Part shown: positions 40,701 to 49,522 of the stretch, piece after piece
How the letters are laid out: each line of letters opens with the position of its first letter
Position numbering within the stretch: the first letter of the stretch is position 1
From: Lepturacanthus savala
Lineage: Eukaryota; Chordata; Actinopteri; Scombriformes; Trichiuridae
Direction of reading: 5' to 3'
DNA: 64,000 nucleotides
Assembly: GCA_030544235.1 (NCBI GenBank)
Contig: CM060466.1
Location: forward strand, 18,595,092-18,659,091
Position numbers and translations under genes: made by a program
Notes under the pieces: model-generated
The model's database searches: none
The model's input: the letters and a program-made list of their open reading frames with translations, nothing else
What the model was told of the DNA's origin: nothing

Positions 40701-42989
40701 TTGGCAGCACTACGTAAGTGAAACAACATGTGACCCATTTCCTGTAGTTCATAACAGAGATGATGGCAAATGAAATGTTTAAAAAGTAAACCCCTTTTCA
40801 TCTTGAGGTGTTGTTTCTTTCTATTGTGAAACAATGTTAATCTTCACTGATGATGTAGCTTTTTTACCTAATGAACGCATCAGGTGACCTTTGTATTTTT
40901 TGTCCTCTGTCAATCAGACAGAGTTGGGCCAATGGCTCTTCACCCTGGTTTTGTCAACAAATCCCAGTGACTCTTGAACATCCAGTCATGAGGAGTGATG
41001 CCGAACGCTGGCACCTGCTCCTGCCTTTGAGCAGGAGCAGGTTGTTGAAATCAGCTGAAAAGCTTCTACTGAGACACAGTGATTCATAGACCCTGAAATG
41101 AACCCCCTTACACTCTTAAAAGCAGCTCATTGATTTATTTATACATTATTGATCACCATGGGGAAATTCATTCTCTGCATTTGACCCGTCTTATACAGCG
41201 GGGCAGCTGCAGTGCCTCGGTTGGGCAGAAGTTTAGTTTAAGGTGAGGAACACGCCCTCCGAGGGGGTCAGGGGGTTAGGGTTGGAAACATTTTAATATT
41301 GTAGATTTAAATGCATCAATCTGGTGTGATTTGAGAGCAAAATCAGGAATCTATACACTAACAGTAATGATAGCAATATTAATGCATAATATCAGCCTTG
41401 AGCTACTCGCCAATCACAAATTAATACCACTTTTATCTGTTTTAAATGTATCATTTTCTAAATTTTAACGTTTTTCTGTCTATAGTTTCAATAGTTTATG
41501 TTTATTGGAACAATGAGAAATTGTGTAAATCATAAACTCAAACCTCAGTTTTGCTTTTAAAATGTTTTTAAAAAATCTGTTGAACACGAACCAAATAAGC
41601 TTCAGTCATACTGACCTGTTAAATTTTACATTTACTGAGTAATATGAGTCCTACTCATTAATGTAGAGTCCAACTTGTAAATGCAATGATACACAGCCAG
41701 GATTCTGAACACATCTGATGTCGTTAATGCATGAGGAGTCATGCATGAGTGGCGTTAAAATTAATTTAACTTCAAAAGCCTGATATTACAATTAAAAATG
41801 TGTCTAATATGGTCAAGGTATGGTGAGTGCCATGTCCAAACTCTGCAGTCAGGACACTGATAATTAACCCCATGCCTTTAATCGTAGGAGAAACCAGAGC
41901 ATGGTTAATGAGACACAGGGCTGCATCATGAATTCTGATATCAGATAATTAAGTTTTTGCCTGGTGCAGTTGCATGTATTTCCACTAGAGGGAGGTGTCA
42001 GCCACACAACAACCATTTGCTCTGGGGATGGAAATGTTTAATCAAATTGTTCACTGCTTTGGACCAGATAGAAAGAATGATCATTTGATTCCCTGACTTC
42101 CAGCAGATCAAATTTTTTTCTTTCCACTAGTGCCACCATGAGGCAGACATAGTTAAATGTTGACTGGCTTTCCAATAAATTCATGTCCCCCTCAGGATTA
42201 ATTATAAGGACTTTTGTCATCGTGTGGATTTTTTCAGTATAGAGGCAGCAGTTTATCTGCAGCTAAAAAAGAAGGTGATGAGAGTGATTCATAAGTCTTT
42301 CATCAGTCTGTGATGTTCTGGGCTGTAAAACCTGATCACATTACAGGGTCTTTTGATCCATATACGCATTAAACAATCCATAAACTTTCAAAAATAACGT
42401 CTAAAATTTGCATTCTTCTCACCTTCCTGATAGCAGGTTTGCTGTTTGCAGAAAAATGAAAGTGAGATTTTCATCACTCAGGCTTCAATCACCTGGATGT
42501 CACTTCTAGAGCCGTAGTCACAGATTCATCAGCTTCAGCAGAACTATAATCAATCAATGAAGACGTTGCAATAATCAGTCTGAAAATGTGACATTTTATG
42601 TGTGCAGCTGCCTACCAGCACTTCTGTAATAAATTATTGATCCCAACAATGAAAAAAATATATTTCCAGTGAAGTGATGACAACCACTTTCCTTAAAACC
42701 ATTTTTTTTCGAAAGTTGCAAAGATGCATCTTTGAGTTTCTCATGATGATTGAATTCATCGTGAAACCACAACCCACAAACTTCCACCCACATTACTCGA
42801 AGATGAAACTGTTTCGTTTGTTTGTTTAAATTGCTCCTAAAAAGTCATTTTACAATGGCAATCTGTTGTGATTCTGTGGTTTTTGTTGTTGTTTCTTTTA
42901 GAGCAAATACATGTTTTTGGAGGAGTTCAATCTTTGTATTTATTATTTTTTTTTATTTTCAGTTTTATATATATAAAAAAAACTTCCAT
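40701..42989. other. Intergenic, no gene seen
   Basis: Holds a perfect 12-bp hairpin at 41013-41042. A piece at about 41130-41280 (gatcaccatggggaaattcattctctgcatttgacc) resembles a common fish retroelement tail. No gene recognised. Confidence 0.45.
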
Positions 42990-43640
42990 CTTTCAAAACT
43001 ACTCTCTACTTTAGAAGAAAATAGTCCTCACCCACTGAAATTTGAAGAGTCTCTAAAGGCTGCACAAGCTTTTAATCAGTGTACATGAAATATTAAAAGA
43101 GAACTTATCCTCTACAGTATGTTGCAGGCAGCTATATCTTTGGTTGTGATCCTGCCAGCTGGTGCTGCTTTTGAAAAGGCATGAATAAATAAATACATAC
43201 AGTTACAACTCATGTCTGTCACAGCGAAACCCTGGATAGGAGACAACAGCAGCAAAATGAAATAACTGTGGAAAAAACAGGGCTTCAAAATTCATGAAGA
43301 GGTATTAAAATGACACAAAATGCTCCATCAAATCAGTGAATAAACATCTTTAGCTAAAAGCTTTTTCATTTTTGCTTTAAAAAAGTGTCTCAGGTTGCTT
43401 CTTGTTTTGTATCTATCCCCTCAAGCAACAGACCACATCCTCCCCTCTCTCTTTCTGCATTAGCTGGTCGTCCTGGAAACGGAGGGCGGTGGACAGCACT
43501 GCTACCCGGTATGTTCTGTGGATACCTGGAACCTGCAGGATAATGCACTGAGGCATTGGTCCTCACCACAACCTACATCTAGAGAACAGCCTCAGACCAC
43601 AGTCTGAAGACACACAGAAATATAAACATGAAAACACAAA
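42990..43640 (-). pseudogene. Degenerate duplicate of tmprss6 intron + protease exon
   Basis: This block is a diverged direct copy of 52500-53470. Shared segments include 'tctctaaaggctgcacaagctt', 'atgctccatcaaatca' and 'accacatcctcccctctctct'. The exon part (about 43463-43607, minus strand) keeps the acceptor 'gtcttcag' and an exon start like ACTGTGGTCTGAGGC. It has lost the middle of the exon, including the HICGG region, and the GT donor (ACCGGTAAG became ACCAGCTAA). It cannot encode a protease. Confidence 0.75.
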
Positions 43641-43911
43641 TATCTCTGTGGTTTGAGTTGGAAAAAGCTTTTATGTGATGTCTTCATGAGGGAGGAAATG
43701 CTTGTTTAAGAATAACATTTCCAAAAACTGGTTAGGCCTACAAACAAATTGAGACTGTATTTCTTACAAGTGAAACCTAAAAACAGTAGTTATTGTGATT
43801 TGTGATATTTGGCTATATATATATAAAAAAGAAAATGGATTATTGACTTGAGAAGTGTGTTTAGGAAGGCCCTCGACTCACAGCTTAACCAAAATTGCTT
43901 TGAATTTAGAG

Positions 43912-44080
43912 TATAAACTCCACCATACCCAACATTCACACCTACGGGCAATTTAGGAGGAAGCCGGAGTACCCAGTGAAAACCCATGCAGAAAGGTGTT
44001 GGACCCAGGAGGTCTAGAACCTGCAACCTTCTTGTTGTGAGGTAACAGCGCTAACCCCTGCTCCACCGTGTCACCCAGAG
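43912..44080 (-). repeat. L2-tail SINE/LINE fragment
   Basis: Minus-strand fragment carrying the head (GTGGAGCAGGGGTTAGCGCTG, CTCACAACAAGAAGG) and a short piece of body ('cacctacgggcaattta' on the plus strand). Confidence 0.7.
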
Positions 44081-46439
44081 CAGGCTATCACATGAAAATT
44101 TCTGTGGGTAGTTACAGTTTATTGAAGCTCATATGGAGCGCTGAAAAGCTTTTTCTTAGAATCACATACTTTGAATTTACAATGCAATTGCAAACCTTGG
44201 TCTTTACAGCAGATCTCTATGTGCACTGAAAGAGTATGAAAGAGGACATCATCTAGTGTTAATGCGTTAATGCAGTTTTACTGAACAGGATAAGAGTTTT
44301 TTTTTGGTTAGTTTCCGATGGAAGTCTCTACTCGGTGAAGTGTGAAAACCACAGCAGGAAATAAAAAAGAAATAAGGTGTCAATAACTTTCCACAGGGAG
44401 GGAGCTGTAGAGGCAGAAATTACAATTACAAAAGATATAAAACATCATAACATGATAACATTTTCAGTGCAATCATACCGCTTCATACTCATTGAACCAC
44501 AACTGACATGAATCCATCTTCAGTGTTTGACAGGCTCAGGAGGAGTTTCACTGATGGAGATGAGAGCTGTCGATACAAGACTCAATGAGCCTGATTCTTG
44601 AACCTTGCATATCATTACAGCTTAAATTAGTTTAATAATACTTCTGATCATATTCTGTGCTGTGTTTTAAGGTGTTAACCACTACTGGTTTCTACTCAAT
44701 AAGTTGAATTCACTTCATGTTTTCATTTACAACAAAAATGTGTTCTGGTGCATTAATAAGTTAAATGATGATAGCCGTCCTACAGGAGAGGTTCTATCAA
44801 TAACTACTATAAAAAATAAAAAAATATTAATTCTGAATCCAACCAAACCAACAGATATTGAACTCAATTAAATTCATGACTTAAAAATTGTGCAATTTTT
44901 TTTAAGAAAACAAAAAAAGGTATTTTTTTTAATTCCTGTTACCTCATCCACAGAATCATGGACCACCACAATAAACCCAATGATAATTGATATCATTTCT
45001 GACGTCTCTAAACATTCGACCAACAGAAAGGAGAAATGCCTTATTGGCTAAAAAAAAAAGCACTCTGAGATCACAGGCTTCAATCAAGCATATTGTGACT
45101 CCCACCCAACAGTTGTCCGATTTTTAGTCAAACTAAACTTACATTGCTTAACTCTTATTTGAGTTAAGCAATGTAAACCTGCTGATTATTGTAGTTGTAA
45201 CTGTGTGCATCAGTATAATTGTGACAAACGTGCCAACTGTGGTAAAATTCGATAATACTTACTAAAATAATTTTATAATGTTAATATTCCACAGGATATC
45301 AAATACAGCCACAGACAACATGCTTCCATTTCATGCATTTGCTAAGATGCACAACAATCTGTACCGTATTCCCCCAAACAGTATTGAAACACATAACAAA
45401 GCTGACCTGATGCAAAACACAATTCACACATCAACGTTCTGCAGATGCATACATCATAATCGGTACATAAAAAATAAAAGACTCCATATAAAGTTAATAT
45501 TAGAAAGGAAGTGAAAACGCATACAAAGCATCAACAGTTGATACCTATTCCAGATATGGAAAATCTTTAGGCATAGTCAAAGTCCTGTCTTAGTGTCTCT
45601 GGCGTCGTGTGCATAGAAAACAAGCTATACAGGTGCAAGATATCACCACCAGGTGACCCCAATATCAGGTGCCTGTCTAAAAGTTCATTGATCATAATGA
45701 AACCAAAACAACAAACAAATCAAAGTGATCCAGAACCAGGATTTCTTCAGGATTATTACCGAAATAGTACCATTCCCAACATTTGCTGAAAACTTTATGA
45801 AAATCCGGCCAAAACCTTTTGAAATATTTTGCAGCAAACAAACAAACACTGGCTAAAATATAACCTCCTTGGCAGAGGTGATACATGCTAAACTCTTTTT
45901 AAGCTAGTTAATGCAATTTTCTTGGCAAAAACATTCTCTTAATGTACACAGTAGACTGCATGGTTGATGCACAGACAACTCCTGTCCAGTAGATTCATTC
46001 ATGGTGTTTACTCATTAGATGAGGAGGGGAGACAGGAAGACCAGACGTTTTATAGATAATACAACTTTTATAATAAAACTTGTATAATATATCTAACTGT
46101 TATAGTGCTGTTATATATTGTTTTTTTAGCCCTATGTTGTTGTTTTTTAAAAAAACAAAAAAAAACACTGTATGTTTTTAAATTGTGTTACCATAGTGTA
46201 CATACATAAATCCACCAGCCAGTTCATTAGCCTACAACAACAAGAAGAACATAAATCAGTGCTGATTTACAGAGATTCATACTCTTCAGTAGACATCAAA
46301 GGTAGGTGCTAAACACATTAAATGCACATCATTATAATTTATATTAATTAGATTGTTAATCTGAAAAAATAAGTTCTTTATAATCTTTTGGCTGGTTGTG
46401 TCTATGTGTAACAATAAGACAATCAGAAAACCAAAGAAC
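44081..46439. other. Intergenic with a fish repeat and a perfect hairpin
   Basis: A perfect 16-bp inverted repeat lies at 45139-45176. About 45630-45890 ends with 'gcagcaaacaaacaaacactgg' and 'ataacctcctt', a module seen in widespread fish repeats. No gene recognised. Confidence 0.45.
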
Positions 46440-46564
46440 CATAGATATGACCATGAGTCATATCTATGAAAAGACAGCTCCCTCTAAAGGTCTCTCAAAA
46501 CCATCAATGTGTATCACAGGCCTTCATGAGCATCTCTATAGAGAACCTGCTTGCTGAATCAACG

Positions 46565-46693
46565 ATGAACTGGGATTATACAGACCTAACATCTGAGGAG
46601 TTAATCCAGGAGTTGTTTGGTGATTATTTCCTCCTTGGCACCAGTGCTGAGAATCCAGCAGTCCCAACCCCTCTAGCCCTGTCAGAGCAACAG
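46565..46693 (+). CDS. TCF/LEF-like gene exon 1
   Basis: Encodes MNWDYTDLTSEELIQELFGD and onward to SEQQ, with donor CAG-GTAGGA. The frame is open further upstream to ATGs at 46526 and 46466, both with T at -3. Confidence 0.65.
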
Positions 46694-47954
46694 GTAGGAA
46701 GGTTCATGCTGTGAGACAGAAGATTTGTCCACAGGAGCATCTGGATTTACCTGGATTATAAATAGTTAAAAAGTTTCAGTGTGTTTCAGAAGATTTAATC
46801 CCTATCTTCTTCACCTACATACAGACTGGAGAAGATATGAAGCAGGAAAGTGTCCCCAGACGACAGTTTGATTGCTCAATAACTCCATCTGTGGTGTCCA
46901 GCAACATAGGTGTTTCTACCCAGGGCCAAGTAAGTTACCTAAGCTTGATGAGACTTGTTGAGAGTTGATGGGGCTTAGTAAACCTTAGAGGGCACTGCAT
47001 ATATACTCTACAAAAGTAAAAATCATAAAAAGGTGGATAAATGACATGTCAATTACATGAAGCTTCTATAATCAGTTTGTGCTTTTGCTCGTGTCTGCAG
47101 GATAACAACATGCCAATGATCCTGCTGACCCAGAATCTACATCCTGTTGGATATCAGTAAGTAACACGCGTTTGTAGAACTTGTAGTTTGTATGTTCAAA
47201 CATTTTCTATAATTAAATATGTGTTACTTTCTTTATTTGTGTAGAAATGGGTGGTTGGGGTATGAGGGGTCTCACGGCTCTGCACCTCCCAACAATAGCA
47301 CACCTGTTGTAATGCAGGACCAGAAAGAGGAAACGATCAAAAAGCCTCCCAATGCCTTTATGATCTACAGGCAGAGGCAAAGGCACAATGTAATGAAAGA
47401 ATATAACATAACTAACAGTGCACAGGTGAATAGGATCCTGGGAGTGAGGGTTAGTATGTTTGCACATGTATGGGTAACACTTTCGATGCGAAAGGCTTTT
47501 ATCCTATCTTTACGTCTTCATGGTGATTTTACATTTATATCAAATGCCTGAAGAATAAACCAGGGTGCGGGTGTGTGTGCTAAATGATTGTATGTCATCT
47601 TTCCACAGTGGAACTCCCTGTCATCAGAGGAGCAGGTCCCATATTATGAAGAAGCAGCCCAGGAGAAACTGCTCCACATCCTGCAGTACCCTGACTGGTC
47701 TTACAAGGACAACTATGTTAGTACACCCTGCTCACACACCACATGCATAGGTTTATATCATGATATCAGAGCTGATGGACCTGGATGTCAGACAGAGAGT
47801 CTAATGTGTTTTTGTGCAGGGCAAAAAGAGGAAGAAGAGCAAGGCTTCAAAATCAGCAGCGGCCCTGCATGTCATCTGCACACCAGCAGAAATGGCTAAA
47901 CAGAAAGATCATTTCATTAATGTTAATGCTAACCCTAACCCTAACAATAAATAA
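46565..47954 (+). CDS. Divergent TCF/LEF-type HMG-box protein (gene span)
   Basis: Six exons join in frame: 46565-46693, 46825-46929, 47101-47156, 47245-47449, 47609-47716, 47820-47954. Together they give 245 codons plus stop. The HMG box (KPPNAFMIYRQRQRHNV..., RILGVRWNSLSSEEQ, PYYEEAAQEKLLHI, YPDWSYKDNY) is followed directly by a basic tail, GKKRKKSKAS. That order, with Tyr-Pro-x-Trp-Ser and Asp-Asn-Tyr-Gly-Lys-Lys, is specific to TCF/LEF rather than SOX or HMGB proteins. Expected role: sequence-specific DNA binding in the nucleus. Introns fall after ILGVR and after KDNY, which fits the TCF/LEF gene layout as I recall it. The N-terminus (DLTSEELIQELFGDYF) is acidic-amphipathic and does not look like the usual beta-catenin-binding start; Groucho and C-clamp regions are absent. 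In-frame ATGs at 46466 and 46526 would extend it to 278 or 258 residues, but 46565 has the best context (A at -3). Target of transcription and expression are unknown. Confidence 0.8.
46825..46929 (+). CDS. TCF/LEF-like gene exon 2
   Basis: Acceptor ctacatacag, donor CCAA-GTAAGT, 35 codons, phase 0 at both ends. It encodes TGEDMKQESVPRRQFDCS and a Ser/Val-rich linker. No domain seen. Confidence 0.7.
47101..47156 (+). CDS. TCF/LEF-like gene exon 3
   Basis: Acceptor gtgtctgcag, donor ATCA-GTAAGT. It encodes DNNMPMILLTQNLHPVGY and two bases of a split Gln codon. Short linker exon. Confidence 0.7.
47245..47449 (+). CDS. TCF/LEF-like gene exon 4 (first half of HMG box)
   Basis: Acceptor tttatttgtgtag, donor GAGG-GTTAGT. 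It encodes a linker and then KKPPNAFMIYRQRQRHN through NRILGVR, i.e. helix 1 and helix 2 start of the HMG box. Ends phase 0. Confidence 0.88.
47609..47716 (+). CDS. TCF/LEF-like gene exon 5 (second half of HMG box)
   Basis: Acceptor ctttccacag, donor CTAT-GTTAGT, exactly 36 codons. It encodes WNSLSSEEQVPYYEEAAQEK through YPDWSYKDNY, helix 2-3 of the box with the TCF-type Trp-Ser-x-x-Asp-Asn-Tyr end. Confidence 0.9.
47820..47954 (+). CDS. TCF/LEF-like gene last exon (basic tail)
   Basis: Acceptor tttttgtgcag. It starts GKKRKKSKASKSAAALHV, the basic tail that in TCF/LEF proteins aids DNA bending and nuclear import. It ends NANPNPNNK-TAA. The last codons are encoded by CCCTAA-like repeats, and AATAAATAAATAAA overlaps the stop, so a polyadenylation signal begins inside the coding sequence. 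Confidence 0.82.
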   Translation, partial: GKKRKKSKASKSAAALHVICTPAEMAKQKDHFINVNANPNPNNK

Positions 47955-49357
47955 ATAAAACCTCCATACAGACTCTGTCATGACATGGGATAGGGGTTGT
48001 GGTGCCTAAGTTATCCAGGAGATTCTCCAGAATGGCATTCCCTGCATTCTGAAGAGTCTCTAGGGTCACTGAGGCCAGACCAAAGAGTTCACAACATACC
48101 TTTTGTATAGTTATACTCACCTGTTAACGTACCTGGTATATTCACAATAACCTCAACCACTTCCTCATCAAACATAAAAAGATGCTGGAAAAACAATCAC
48201 TATACACATAACGATCAATTTCAAATTACACTGGCCTCAATTAGAAAAAACTGCTATTCACAAAATACTCAATTCAATAGGATACTGAAAGGAGTTTTCA
48301 TCTGTATAGCTAACCCCTAACTCTAAAATGCTGTTAATCTATGATGGTCAGTTTGCTGTTAGGTCTAGCTGCTTTGTTCTACACTGTAAATTGCTTGTTT
48401 GTCCAGCATTTTGGTCCAATCCATCAATATTTCTTTATAACATGCATTTTAATGTGAAGTCAACAACAAGGATCTGTTAAGAGTCCATCTCGTCTTCAGT
48501 CAGTCTGAGTGTTTCTCTCCAGGGATGTTGCTAACAGTCAGGTAGCAGCTGACTAGCTAGTTGTTGTTTTGATTTGAAATTTATTTCCAAATATGATTTT
48601 TTCTATTATCTGTTCACACTGATCCATGGTCTTCCTCATCTTCTTTTCTGAAGACATCTTGTAAATTATACTGAAAAATGTCTCATTTTTCAGGTCCGAG
48701 TACCAGATGTTATTCAGAAATTCTGGTTCCTGGTGCATTTTGATGCAGATATCATGTCAACTGATGTCCCCTCATGATAAATTGTACATAGGGTCAAAAT
48801 TAAAATTTCTCCAGTATATTGGTTCACAACCAAGAAGCAAACATTAAAGTGCATTTATATTCTATACTAAGATGGATGCTATACTAAGATGGCAAACATT
48901 GTAAAAGTTACCCCGGCTGAGCATCAGCATGTTAGCATGGTGACATTAGCAACTAGCTCACATTGTTGCTAGCATAAATAGAGATTCAAATTGACTTCTA
49001 GCCAAACATATACCGTATAGTAATACTTGCAAACTTGATTATAAAATAGAAATATGTTTTATTATTGGAAACAATCAATAAGCTATGTATCAAATAAAAA
49101 ACAGTCTATGAGGCTTCCATTGTGCATTACATTCTAATAACTTGTAAACTGCTTTCCTTCTGTTTTTTTTTACATTTCTAACCATCAATTTCATTTATCA
49201 CCACCTTTATATTTAACACTTAACTTTTTAGCAGAGAAGAAATCTCAAATAATCTGCCATTGCGTTTTCAGCTCAAGGGATTAAATGTTTTCATTGTCAC
49301 CCTGCTTTAACGTGATGAGGATAATGCTGTACAAAACGATGAAGAGCCTCCTTTTAA
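47955..49357. other. Convergent intergenic / 3' UTRs
   Basis: Separates the tails of the HMG-box gene (plus) and tmprss6 (minus). TTTATT at 49058-49063 is an AATAAA signal in the tmprss6 orientation, about 295 bp past its stop. About 48890-48970 carries the fish repeat module 'catgttagcatggtgacattagcaac'. No other gene seen. Confidence 0.5.
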
Positions 49358-49522
49358 TCAGAAGCTGCTGATGACCTGCTTGACCCAGTCAGTGAGCCTG
49401 GTGATGCGAGTGTAGACGCCGTAGTAGTCTGGACGCCCACAGCCTTTCCCCCAGCTCACCACCCCGGCCAAGAACCAGCGACCTGATGGTTCCTGGCAAA
49501 CCAAGGGACCACCAGAGTCTCC
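49358..49522 (-). CDS. tmprss6: tmprss6 last exon (protease, catalytic Ser)
   Basis: Acceptor gtctctctcag. It encodes GDSGGPLVCQEPSGRWFLAG, VVSWGKGCGRP, YYGVYTRI and ends VISSF-TGA (49360-49358). It contains the catalytic serine and the substrate-binding SWG. Confidence 0.95.
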   Translation of the reverse strand, partial: GDSGGPLVCQEPSGRWFLAGVVSWGKGCGRPDYYGVYTRITRLTDWVKQVISSF

